Assembly: GCA_027483745.1 (NCBI GenBank)
Contig: JAIXTZ010000141.1
Coordinates: 1-15,427, forward strand
Reading direction: 5' to 3'
DNA: 15,427 nucleotides
Source of the DNA: Lysobacteraceae bacterium
Lineage (GTDB): Bacteria > Pseudomonadota > Gammaproteobacteria > Xanthomonadales > Xanthomonadaceae
The notes beneath the pieces were generated by a model. The model was not told the DNA's origin. It saw nothing but the letters and a program-made list of their open reading frames with translations, and did not search any database. The number at the start of each line of letters is the position of its first letter. The stretch's first letter is position 1. Of this stretch, positions 5,726-12,964 are shown piece by piece. The translations under genes and the position numbers were made by a program.

Positions 5726-5836
5726 GTGGAAGCATCGTTACTTTCTGCATTCTTCTCCTTCATGGCTTTCTTGGTCGCATCTAGTTGCCGCTCCGAGCTA
5801 AAGAAACTCCGCGAAGAACTCAACTCTCGCAGATAG
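5726..5836 (+). CDS. 36-residue membrane mini-protein, possible immunity or accessory peptide
   Basis: This short frame is preceded by AGAGG five bases upstream of a GTG start. It encodes MEASLLSAFFSFMAFLVAS, a hydrophobic membrane helix of about 18 residues, then a charged tail rich in Lys, Arg and Glu (SELKKLREELNSRR) that would form an amphipathic helix on the cytoplasmic face. It has no double-glycine leader. It sits between the precursor hairpin and the C39 transporter, where bacteriocin loci often carry small immunity or accessory membrane proteins. It is shorter than known microcin immunity proteins such as Cvi, so the role is a guess. A chance frame is possible, but the good ribosome-binding site and the sharp hydrophobic/charged division argue for a real gene. 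Confidence 0.5.
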   Translation: MEASLLSAFFSFMAFLVASSCRSELKKLREELNSRR

Positions 5837-5906
5837 CTCATTCGAGATTGAGAATTCTCCGCAGCATTTGGCCATGAGCAGTAACTTCAGCGAGTAGAAG
5901 CAAGAA

Positions 5907-8024
5907 ATGCCAGCACGAAGGATCCAAACGATCCGCGCCACCGAAGCCGCCGAATGCGGCCTCGCCTCGCTCGCGATGGTCGCCAATGCGCTCGGCTACC
6001 GCTGCACGCTGGCAGAGCTCCGGCAGCGCTTCTCGCTCTCGCTGAAAGGCGCGACGCTCGCGCAGATCATCGACATGGCCGGCCAGCTCGGCCTGCAGAG
6101 CCGCCCGCTGCGCCTCGAGCTGGATGAACTCGACCAGCTGGCGCGCCCCTGCATCCTGCACTGGGACCTCAACCACTTCGTCGTCCTCTCGAAGGTCGAC
6201 CGCCACGGCATCGTCGTGCTTGACCCCGCGCGAGGCGAGCGGCGCTTCTCGCTCGCCGAGGCTTCGAAGCACTTCACCGGCGTGGCAATGGAGCTCTCGC
6301 CGGGCCCGGATTTCGCCCCGAAGCCGCAGCCGCCCACGGTGTCGTGGCGCCAGCTCAGCGGCCGGATGGATGGGCTGGTGCGCGCGCTCGCGCTGGTGCT
6401 CGGGCTGTCGATCGCGCTGCAGGTGTTCGTGCTGCTGGCGCCCTTCTTCATGCAGTGGACCGTCGACCAGGTGCTGGTCTCGGCGGACCGCGACCTTCTC
6501 ACCGTCCTCGGCCTGGGCTTCGGTCTGTCGCTGCTGCTGCAGGTCGCCATCGGCGCGCTGCGCGGCTGGACGGTCACGGCGCTCTCGGCACAGATCGGCC
6601 TGCAGTGGGGCGGCAACGTGTTCTCCCACCTGCTCCGCCTGCCCATGGCCTTCTTCGAGAAGCGCCACCTCGGCGACGTGGTCTCGCGCATGAGTTCGGT
6701 GGCGACGCTGCAGAAGACCATGACGACCAGCTTTGTCGAAGCCATCGTCGACGGGCTGATGGCCACCGCCACGCTGGTGCTGATGCTCGTCTACAGCTGG
6801 AAGCTCGCGCTGGTGACCCTGCTGGCCGTCGTCCTGTACCTGGGCCTGCGCCTAGCCACCTACCGCGCTTTCCGCGACCGTTCCGAAAGCCAACTCGAGA
6901 ACAGCGCGCGCCAGCAGACCCACCTGCTGGAATCCCTGCGCGGCATGCAGAGCTTGAAGCTCGCCGGCATCGAAGCCCAGCGTCGCGCCACCTATGGCGG
7001 CCTGATGGTGGAAACGAGCAACAGCGAGATCGGCATCGCCCGCCTCGGCATCGGTTTCTCCAGCGCGCAGTCGCTCGTGTTCGGCCTGGAGCGCATCGCC
7101 GTGATCTGGATCGGCGCCACGCTGGCGATGGAGAACGTGTTCTCGGTGGGCATGCTGATTGCCTACCTGGCCTACAAGGACCAGTTCGCCGGCCGCGTGG
7201 GCGCGCTGATCGACAAGATCATCGAGTTCCGGATGCTCCGCCTGCACGGCGAGCGCCTCGCCGACATCGTGCTGGCGGCCCCCGAGTCGGACCGCGGCGA
7301 GCGGACCCTGGTCAACCTGCCGAGGGCCTGCCTCAAGGTGAGCGGCCTCGGCTTCCGCTACGGCGACGGCGAGCGCTGGGTGCTGAAGGACCTCGATTTC
7401 GAGATCCCCGAAGGCGAATCCGTCGCGATCGTCGGCGCCTCGGGCTGCGGGAAGTCGACGCTGGCGAAGCTGCTGCTCGGCCTGATGTCGCCGCAGGAAG
7501 GGCGGATCGAGGTCGATGGCATCGACCTCGCCAAGCTCGGGATGCGCAACTACCGGCGCATGACGGCCGCCGTCATGCAGGATGACCAGCTGTTCGCCGG
7601 CTCATTGATCGACAACATCGTCCTCGGCGACGAAGCCTTCGATCTCGAGCGCGTCGAGGACGCCGCCCGCATGGCCGGCATCCATGACGAGATCGCCGCG
7701 ATGCCGATGGGCTACCACACCCTGGTCGGCGACATGGGGGCGGCGCTCTCCGGCGGCCAGCGCCAGCGCGTGATCCTGGCGCGCGCCCTGTACCGCAAGC
7801 CGGCCCTGCTGGTGCTGGACGAAGCCACCAGCCATCTCGACGTGGATCGCGAGCGTTGGGTCAACGACGCCGTCCGCAAACTCAACCTGACCCGCATCAT
7901 CATCGCCCATCGCCCGGAGACCATCGCGTCGGCGGATCGGGTGCTGGTCATGCACGGTGGCCGCATCGTCCAGCAGCTCACCACCCACCGCGGCGCGACG
8001 TCGCCGCAAGTCGTGAGCGCCTGA
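5907..8024 (+). CDS. C39 peptidase-containing ABC transporter (CvaB-like bacteriocin exporter)
   Basis: This 705-residue protein cuts double-glycine leaders and exports the cores across the inner membrane using ATP. The peptidase C39 domain (about 1-130) has Cys17 in EAAECGLASLAM, His90 in LHWDLNHFVVL and Asp106 in LDPARG, and is close to colicin V CvaB. Residue 11, six before the Cys, is Ala where CvaB and ComA have the oxyanion-hole Gln. A six-helix membrane domain (about 155-440) follows. The ATPase has Walker A GASGCGKST (510-518), LSGGQ (614-618), Walker B LLVLDE (634-639) and switch His668. The start is fixed: an in-frame TAG lies at 5895-5897, only four codons upstream, making the N terminus about 15 residues shorter than CvaB. 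The stop overlaps the adaptor start (TGATG). Its substrates are presumably the five upstream precursors. Confidence 0.95.
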   Translation: MPARRIQTIRATEAAECGLASLAMVANALGYRCTLAELRQRFSLSLKGATLAQIIDMAGQLGLQSRPLRLELDELDQLARPCILHWDLNHFVVLSKVDRHGIVVLDPARGERRFSLAEASKHFTGVAMELSPGPDFAPKPQPPTVSWRQLSGRMDGLVRALALVLGLSIALQVFVLLAPFFMQWTVDQVLVSADRDLLTVLGLGFGLSLLLQVAIGALRGWTVTALSAQIGLQWGGNVFSHLLRLPMAFFEKRHLGDVVSRMSSVATLQKTMTTSFVEAIVDGLMATATLVLMLVYSWKLALVTLLAVVLYLGLRLATYRAFRDRSESQLENSARQQTHLLESLRGMQSLKLAGIEAQRRATYGGLMVETSNSEIGIARLGIGFSSAQSLVFGLERIAVIWIGATLAMENVFSVGMLIAYLAYKDQFAGRVGALIDKIIEFRMLRLHGERLADIVLAAPESDRGERTLVNLPRACLKVSGLGFRYGDGERWVLKDLDFEIPEGESVAIVGASGCGKSTLAKLLLGLMSPQEGRIEVDGIDLAKLGMRNYRRMTAAVMQDDQLFAGSLIDNIVLGDEAFDLERVEDAARMAGIHDEIAAMPMGYHTLVGDMGAALSGGQRQRVILARALYRKPALLVLDEATSHLDVDRERWVNDAVRKLNLTRIIIAHRPETIASADRVLVMHGGRIVQQLTTHRGATSPQVVSA

Positions 8025-9283
8025 TGAGCCGTCTGTTCCGCCAGGAAGTCCTCGATGCCCGGCGCAACCAGTGGCTGGGCCCGGTGTCCATCGCCCAGGG
8101 GCCGCGCACCTGGGTGCTCGGCGCCCTCGCCTGCTCGGCCGCGCTGCTCGTCGGCGCGCTGCTGACCTTCGGCGAATACACCCGCCGCACGCGGGTGATG
8201 GGCCAGATCACGCCGAGCAGCGGGCTCGTCACCATCCAGTCGCCGACGTCGGGAATCATTGCCGACGTGCGCGTTGCGGAAGGCGATCGCGTCGAGGAAG
8301 GCGCGGGCTTGGCACGCATCGACGTGCCCAGCGCGACCGGCGATGAGTCCAGCACCTCGCGAGCCGTTGTGGCCGCCATCGCCGATCGCACCACGGCGAT
8401 GACCGAGAGCTACGCCGCGCAGCGCGCCCAACTGGTGACCCGCGAAGCCAGCCTCGCGCAGCAGCGCCAGGGCTTGGACGGTGAGCTGTCGGCCTTGGCC
8501 GCGGAGCTCGAACAGCGCGAAGCGCAGCGGGCCATCGCCGAGGAAAGCGAGGCCCGATTCGCCAACCTGCGCGAGCGGCAGTTCGTGACCGACGCGCAGT
8601 GGCAGCAGCAGAAGTCGCAGGTGCTGGAGCAGCGCGTCGCCATCCAACGCATCCGCCGCGACATGGCGCAGCTGCGCCGTCAGCTCGCCGTCATCGCCCA
8701 GGAGCAACTGAGCCTGCCGGACCAGATCGACGCGCTGGTCGCTGCCGAGGCCCGCGATCGCGCCAGCCTCGGGCAGGAGCGGCTCGAAACGGCTCGGCGC
8801 AACGAGGCGGTGATCGCCGCGCCGGTGGCCGGCACGGTGACGGCGCAGCTGGGCTTGCCCGGGCAGTCGATCCAGGCCGGCCAACCGGTGCTGACCCTGT
8901 TGCCGGATGGCGCACGACTCGAAGCGCACCTGTTCGTGCCCAGCCGCGCGGTCGGCTTCGTCGCACCGGGCGACGACGTGCTGCTGCGCTTCCAAGCCTT
9001 CCCGTACCAGAAGTTCGGGCAGGGCCGCGGGGAAGTGGTCCGCGTTTCGCGGAGCGCGCTGTCGGGCAGCGAACTCGCGAGCCTCGCCGTACCGGGCTCG
9101 GTGCCGGAGCCGCTGTACCGGGTGGTGGTGCAGCTCGAACGCGAAACGGTCGAGGCCTTTGGCCAGCAGGAGCCGCTGAAGCCCGGGATGTTGCTCGAGG
9201 CCGATGTGCTCGGCGAGGAACGCAAGCTCTGGGAATGGCTGCTGGAACCGCTCTACTCGGTTCGCGGCCGGACCGTCGACTGA
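8024..9283 (+). CDS. HlyD/CvaA-type membrane fusion protein (bacteriocin secretion adaptor)
   Basis: This 419-residue periplasmic adaptor should connect the C39-ABC transporter to a TolC-like outer membrane channel. A short cytoplasmic N end is followed by one membrane helix (about 30-49). The first half of a biotinyl-lipoyl-like domain (SSGLVTIQSPTSGIIADVRV, about 65-84) follows, then a long Gln/Glu/Arg/Ala-rich coiled-coil hairpin (about 112-255). The second lipoyl half is VIAAPVAGTVTAQLG with GQSIQAGQPVLTLLP, and a beta-barrel region with LKPGMLLEADVL precedes the end at WLLEPLYSVRG, as in CvaA and related adaptors. The ATG at 8024 shares a base with the ABC transporter stop, so the two are translationally coupled. 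No outer membrane channel gene is present in the window, so one encoded elsewhere must be used. Confidence 0.93.
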   Translation: MSRLFRQEVLDARRNQWLGPVSIAQGPRTWVLGALACSAALLVGALLTFGEYTRRTRVMGQITPSSGLVTIQSPTSGIIADVRVAEGDRVEEGAGLARIDVPSATGDESSTSRAVVAAIADRTTAMTESYAAQRAQLVTREASLAQQRQGLDGELSALAAELEQREAQRAIAEESEARFANLRERQFVTDAQWQQQKSQVLEQRVAIQRIRRDMAQLRRQLAVIAQEQLSLPDQIDALVAAEARDRASLGQERLETARRNEAVIAAPVAGTVTAQLGLPGQSIQAGQPVLTLLPDGARLEAHLFVPSRAVGFVAPGDDVLLRFQAFPYQKFGQGRGEVVRVSRSALSGSELASLAVPGSVPEPLYRVVVQLERETVEAFGQQEPLKPGMLLEADVLGEERKLWEWLLEPLYSVRGRTVD

Positions 9284-9394
9284 TATTCATCGCGCGCCCG
9301 ACGTGGCCGCGTTGCGCCGGCAATTCGCCGGGATCACGTCCGGGGCCCGCCCCGGTCACACATGGAAGTCCCACCGTTCAACCAAGGAGCCACG

Positions 9395-9541
9395 ATGTTC
9401 ATCGCCACTCTCGCCACCAGCCTCTTCCTGTCCCTCGTCGTCGAGGCCCCGCCCTCGGCCGGTTGCTACTTCGACACGTCGATCGGCCAGGTCGTCTGCA
9501 CCCAGCCGGTCGAGCCGACGCCGGACCCGGAAGCCGCCTGA
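9395..9541 (+). CDS. 48-residue secreted peptide with two cysteines, function unknown
   Basis: This small frame has AAGGAG five bases before its ATG and lies 111 bases after the adaptor gene, probably in the same transcript. It encodes MFIATLATSLFLSLVVEA, a likely signal peptide or membrane anchor, then a short mature part with Cys24 and Cys35 flanking YFDTSIGQVV, which could close an 11-residue disulfide loop. The end, QPVEPTPDPEAA, is acidic and Pro-rich. It has no Gly-Gly leader, so it is not an obvious substrate of the exporter. It could be an immunity or accessory peptide of the bacteriocin locus or an unrelated small secreted protein. A strong GC hairpin follows 10 bases after the stop. 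Nothing recognisable supports a specific function. Confidence 0.5.
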   Translation: MFIATLATSLFLSLVVEAPPSAGCYFDTSIGQVVCTQPVEPTPDPEAA

Positions 9542-9551
9542 GCAGCAAGCC

Positions 9552-9578
9552 CCCCCCGCCCGCTTCGCGGGCGGGGGG
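9552..9578. terminator. Strong GC hairpin between convergent genes
   Basis: CCCCCCGCCCGC and its exact complement form a 12-bp stem around a three-base TTC loop. It lies in the 43-base gap between the plus-strand peptide gene and the end of the minus-strand membrane protein gene, so it can stop transcription from both sides. There is no T-run on either side, but the stem is very stable. Confidence 0.65.
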
Positions 9579-9584
9579 CAGTGA

Positions 9585-10280
9585 TCAACGAGCAGCATGG
9601 ACGGGTTGCTGCAGGGACGTCCTTGCGGCGAGGTACTTCCGCTCCAACCAACGCCCGGCGAGGAAGGACACCACCACCGGCGCGAACCAGGCCACGAGGC
9701 CAAGGTCGACCTGCACGCCCAAGGCGTCGGTGAGGCGGCGGATGCCGATGCCGAGGAAGGCGATGTGCGTGGCGACGCCGCAGCCCAGCATGGCGCCGAT
9801 GTGCTCGCGCAGCCACCACTTGGCCTCGTCCAGCGGCTTCCACGCGCGCCACAGCATCTGGCCACCGATGAGGATGCCGACCCAGCTGAAGCCCATCAGC
9901 AGCGCGTTGCCCTGCTGCACGCCGAAGGCGAAGACGCCGAGCCCGCTGACGACGTTGGCCACGGCCGTCGCGCGGTAGCCGATGCCCCGATAGCCGGCCT
10001 GGTCGCGCTTGCGGCGCAGCGCCAGCCAGCCCAGCGCCATCGCCGTCGTGGTGATCACCACCAGGTAGGCGAGGAAGGTGGCGATGACGAACATCTCGCG
10101 AGCGAAGGCGAAGCCCGCCATCACCACCGAGCTGGCGACCACGCCGATCATGCTGAGCAGGTAGGCCTTGCCGGCGCCGCGATGCAGCGGCGAGCCCTTC
10201 TTCGACAGGCCGGCCATCCAGTAGGTGGCGAGGGCGACGACGCCGCAGGCGATGTGGGCGGTGACGATGGCGCGGTACAT
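9585..10280 (-). CDS. Multipass inner-membrane protein, DUF2306-like
   Basis: This is a 231-residue, strongly hydrophobic protein with about six to seven predicted membrane helices. Visible features are MYRAIVTAHIACGVVAL at the N end (His9 in the first helix), the loop GSPLHRGAGKAYLLSMIG, Arg/Lys-rich cytoplasmic loops (LALRRKRDQAGYRG), EHIGAMLGCGVATHIAFLG with two further His residues, and a basic C-terminal tail. The HRxxGK loop and the helix-embedded histidines recall DUF2306 membrane proteins, whose function is unknown. The ATG at 10280 has AAGGAG seven bases upstream. A longer open frame upstream on this strand is a shadow of the histidine kinase gene. It is divergent from the two-component pair, with a 144-base shared upstream region, so it may be one of their targets. 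Confidence 0.75.
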   Translation of the reverse strand: MYRAIVTAHIACGVVALATYWMAGLSKKGSPLHRGAGKAYLLSMIGVVASSVVMAGFAFAREMFVIATFLAYLVVITTTAMALGWLALRRKRDQAGYRGIGYRATAVANVVSGLGVFAFGVQQGNALLMGFSWVGILIGGQMLWRAWKPLDEAKWWLREHIGAMLGCGVATHIAFLGIGIRRLTDALGVQVDLGLVAWFAPVVVSFLAGRWLERKYLAARTSLQQPVHAAR

Positions 10281-10357
10281 GGCGACTCTCCTTGGGGGTA
10301 CAACCAGTCTCCGCATCGCGGGCCGCGGGGCCGAGGTGCCGGATGGCACACGCGAGG

Positions 10358-10373
10358 GGTGAGGAAAGTCACC
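10358..10373. promoter_or_regulatory. Inverted repeat GGTGA-N6-TCACC, candidate operator
   Basis: A perfect 5-6-5 inverted repeat lies in the divergent region between the membrane protein gene and the histidine kinase gene, 51 bases before the kinase ATG. Its position suits a binding site for a NarL-type dimeric regulator such as the one encoded at 11588. The assignment is inferred from position only. Confidence 0.4.
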
Positions 10374-10424
10374 TTCGTTGCCACGGGGGAGAAATCCGGC
10401 CGCGCGGCCACCGATACTGTCGGC

Positions 10425-11591
10425 ATGGATTCCGAATTCGCCCGCAGCACGCGCACCCGCCTCTTCGCCCCCTTGAGCTGGGCGGCCTACATCACGTGGG
10501 GGGGCATCACCGCCAGCGCGGTGCCCGCGGCCGCCCTGGCCCGCGGGGATGTCGGCGTCTGGCTCGGCCTCGCCGCCCTGCTCGCCATGCTGGTGCTGTT
10601 CGTGGCGCAAGCCGCGCACCTTATCGATCCCTGCCGGCATCGCTCGGGCGCGATCACAGCGCTGTTGGCCCAGGGCCTGATGGTCGTCGCGGCCCAGCAC
10701 CTGCTCGGTTCGGCCGGCGTCTCGGTACTGCTGATCATCGTCACCGGCCAGCTCTTCACCATGCTGTCGGTGCCGCTGGCCACCGCCATCCTCGTCGCGC
10801 TCAATGCCGCGGTGCTCGCGCTCTGGCGCCTGCGCGGCTTCGAGCTCGACGACCTGCTGCTCTCGATCCTGCCGATGCTCGGCTTTCAGGCCTTCGCCGC
10901 GCTGACGGCGATGTACGCGGAGCGCAGCGAACGCCGCGGCGACGCGCTGGCCGACCTCAACGCCGAGCTCCAGGCCACGCAGCGCCTGCTCGAAGAATCC
11001 ACCCGCAGCGACGAACGCCTTCGCTTGTCGCGCGAACTGCATGACGTCGCCGGACACAAGCTCACGGCGCTGAAGCTGCACCTGCGCGCCCTGCACCGCG
11101 ACCCAAGCTTCGCCGGCCGCGAAGAGCTCGCCATTTCCCTGCAGCTGGCCGACGAGCTGCTGGCCGACATCCGCGCGGTGGTGAGCGAACTTCGGCAGCA
11201 CGACGGCATCCAGCTCGGTGACGCCCTTGCCGCCCTCGCCCGCCCACTGCCGGGCGTGCGTATTGAACTGCAGGGCCGGGAGCAGGCCCGGGTGGCCTCG
11301 GTGGCACAGGCGGAAACCCTGCTGCGCTTCGCCCAGGAGGGGCTGACCAATGCCCTGCGCCATGGCCAGGCCTCGCACGTGGCGCTGCGGGTCGACACGG
11401 TCGACGGCCGCCTGCGCCTCAGCGTGGAGGATGACGGCCAGGGCCGACTGCCCCTGGCCGAGGGCAACGGCCTGCGCGGCATGCGCGAGCGGCTCGCGGC
11501 GTTTGGCGGCCAGTTGCATATCGAGCCCTGCATGCCGCACGGATTGCGCTTCCGTGCGGAGCTGCCCGGGGCCGCGGGAGTGGCCGCATGA
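10425..11591 (+). CDS. Two-component sensor histidine kinase, DesK/NarX-type (HisKA_3)
   Basis: This is a 388-residue membrane sensor kinase. The N-terminal part (about 15-165) has five or six hydrophobic helices and no sizeable extracellular domain, as in DesK-like intramembrane sensors. A short coiled-coil linker leads to the dimerisation/phosphoacceptor helix DERLRLSRELHDVAGHKLT, with His206 as the phosphorylated residue. The HATPase region has the N box EGLTNALRHG (Asn309), the G1 box DDGQG (336-340) and the G2 box GNGLRGMRERL (348-358). The ATG at 10425 lacks a ribosome-binding site but has a TACTGT element only four bases upstream, which may mean a leaderless transcript. It overlaps its response regulator by four bases (ATGA). 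The signal is unknown; envelope stress or membrane state would fit the family. Confidence 0.92.
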   Translation: MDSEFARSTRTRLFAPLSWAAYITWGGITASAVPAAALARGDVGVWLGLAALLAMLVLFVAQAAHLIDPCRHRSGAITALLAQGLMVVAAQHLLGSAGVSVLLIIVTGQLFTMLSVPLATAILVALNAAVLALWRLRGFELDDLLLSILPMLGFQAFAALTAMYAERSERRGDALADLNAELQATQRLLEESTRSDERLRLSRELHDVAGHKLTALKLHLRALHRDPSFAGREELAISLQLADELLADIRAVVSELRQHDGIQLGDALAALARPLPGVRIELQGREQARVASVAQAETLLRFAQEGLTNALRHGQASHVALRVDTVDGRLRLSVEDDGQGRLPLAEGNGLRGMRERLAAFGGQLHIEPCMPHGLRFRAELPGAAGVAA

Positions 11592-12232
11592 ACCGCGCCG
11601 ACGCGCCGCGCATCCGCCTCGCCCTCGCCGACGACCAGGCCCTGGTGCTGAAGGGCCTGTCCGCGCTGCTCGTCGACCTCGGCTTCGAGATCGCCCTCGA
11701 AAGCCCCGACGCCGAGCGGCTGCTGGCGGCCCTGCCGCAGCGCCCGGTCGACGTGATCGTCAGCGACATCCGCATGCCCGGGCTCGGCGGCATCGGCCTG
11801 ATCCGCGCCCTGCGGGAGGCCGGCAACCCCACGCCGGTGATCCTGCTCACCACCTTCGACGACAGCGCCCTGATGCTGGCCGCCATCGAGGCCGGCGCGC
11901 AGGGCTTCCTGCTGAAGGATGCCGCGCCGGAAGACCTGCATGACGCGATCAACCGCGTGGCCCGCGGCGAGACCCTGCTGCAGCCGGTCTCGCTGGGGCC
12001 GGTGCGCGCCCTGCTGCCGGCGGAGCGCGGCGTGGGCCAACCCCATCTCACCGAACGCGAAGCCAGCATCCTGAAGCTCGTCGCCGGCGGCTACTCGAAC
12101 AAAGAGATCGGCCGCGTGCTGCACCTCTCCGAGGGCACGGTGAAGAACTACATCAGCGACCTGCTGGTGAAGCTCGACTGCCGCGACCGGACGCATGCGG
12201 TAATGAAGGCGATCAGCCAGCGGCTGCTCTAG
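11588..12232 (+). CDS. NarL/LuxR-family response regulator
   Basis: This 214-residue DNA-binding regulator is partnered with the overlapping sensor kinase. The receiver domain (about 8-125) has acidic Asp15 and Asp16, phosphoacceptor Asp60 in VDVIVSDIRMPG, Thr88 and Lys110 in GFLLKDA, which is a complete phosphorylation site. The C-terminal LuxR-type helix-turn-helix (about 153-210) reads HLTEREASILKLVAGGYSNK, EIGRVLHLSEGTVKNYISDL and LVKLDCRDRTHAV. The ATG overlaps the kinase stop by four bases, so translation is coupled. It likely controls its own operon and the divergent membrane protein gene through sites in the 10281-10424 region, where a GGTGA-N6-TCACC repeat is visible; that target is an inference. 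Confidence 0.93.
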   Translation: MNRADAPRIRLALADDQALVLKGLSALLVDLGFEIALESPDAERLLAALPQRPVDVIVSDIRMPGLGGIGLIRALREAGNPTPVILLTTFDDSALMLAAIEAGAQGFLLKDAAPEDLHDAINRVARGETLLQPVSLGPVRALLPAERGVGQPHLTEREASILKLVAGGYSNKEIGRVLHLSEGTVKNYISDLLVKLDCRDRTHAVMKAISQRLL

Positions 12233-12261
12233 ACTGACGCACCCGACCCTCGTTTGTCGCG

Positions 12262-12936
12262 ATGCCGACGTCACCTCAGCAAACCTTTCGGCGGCGAACG
12301 GCGGCCCTTTTCTTCGCGAGCCTTGTGGCCATGTCAGGCCTTTCCGCCCTGCCCTCCAGCAAGGTCACGCCCTGCACACCCCAAGCGGAAGAGCGTCTTC
12401 GCGTTGTTCCCACGGGCATCGTCTGGGGGCGCACCGTGGCGTCCACGTGCCTCGCCGCTCCGATGGGCCTCACGTCGAAGGACATGCTGGGCGTTGCCGC
12501 CATCGTGGTGGAAGGCGCCCGCGGCGAACTGTCCGAGTTTCTGTTGGTGGTGGGCGTGCTTGGCCCCGAGACCTCCGAAGGGCCGATGCCGGCTAGCTTT
12601 GTCGAACTCCCCCTCGTTTGGGCGAGCCAAAAGGAGTCCGTTCGCTTCGCTCTGCAGCCCAGCCCGACCGACCAAGCGAAGACGTTCGAGTTGTTCATCG
12701 GGCGAAGCGGACGCGACGAAGCGACCTGCCGCTGGTACCAGGCAACGCGCTTCGCGGCGCTCGACGCGATCTGGCTGACGCCGCTCGAGGACCGTGTGCC
12801 TGAGGCTGTTTCGACGAGCCCGTGCGACGCACCGCCACCCTTCGACACTTTCCGTCCCACCGCCGACGGCGAGCGCCCGGCATGGCCAAGCCCAACGCCG
12901 ACGACGTTTGCAGCTGAAACCACCCGGGGCGGATAA
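12262..12936 (+). CDS. Secreted or periplasmic protein of unknown function
   Basis: This is a 224-residue protein I do not recognise. It has a signal peptide: QTFRRRTAALFFASLVAMSG with an Arg cluster before a hydrophobic core and probable cleavage around residues 29-34. The mature part has four cysteines after the signal (near residues 38, 63, 156 and 188), mixed beta-type stretches (ELSEFLLVVGVLG, KTFELFIGRSG) and a Pro/Thr-rich C-terminal tail. The twin Arg residues are not followed by a convincing Tat motif. The frame is preferred over the opposite-strand frames here because of the signal peptide and normal codon use. No ribosome-binding site precedes the ATG at 12262; it starts 29 bases after the response regulator and may be co-transcribed. 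The stop codon lies inside the likely promoter of the thiolase gene. Confidence 0.65.
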   Translation: MPTSPQQTFRRRTAALFFASLVAMSGLSALPSSKVTPCTPQAEERLRVVPTGIVWGRTVASTCLAAPMGLTSKDMLGVAAIVVEGARGELSEFLLVVGVLGPETSEGPMPASFVELPLVWASQKESVRFALQPSPTDQAKTFELFIGRSGRDEATCRWYQATRFAALDAIWLTPLEDRVPEAVSTSPCDAPPPFDTFRPTADGERPAWPSPTPTTFAAETTRGG

Positions 12937-12937
12937 T
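12908..12937 (+). promoter_or_regulatory. Candidate sigma-70 promoter for the thiolase gene
   Basis: TTGCAG (12908-12913) and GATAAT (12932-12937) are 18 bases apart, ending 27 bases before the thiolase ATG. The -10 box matches the consensus at five of six positions and the -35 at three. It overlaps the end of the upstream gene. A small hairpin (ACCCGG 12922-12927 / CCGGGT 12938-12943 followed by TTTT) overlaps the same bases and could instead be a weak terminator. Confidence 0.45.
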
Positions 12938-12964
12938 CCGGGTTTTCCTCCCCGGAACCTTCCC

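Noticed and set aside
5599..5784. Open frame of 61 codons after precursor 5
   Set aside because: It starts inside precursor 5, spans the long hairpin, has no ribosome-binding site and no leader; the 5726-5836 frame in another phase is better supported.
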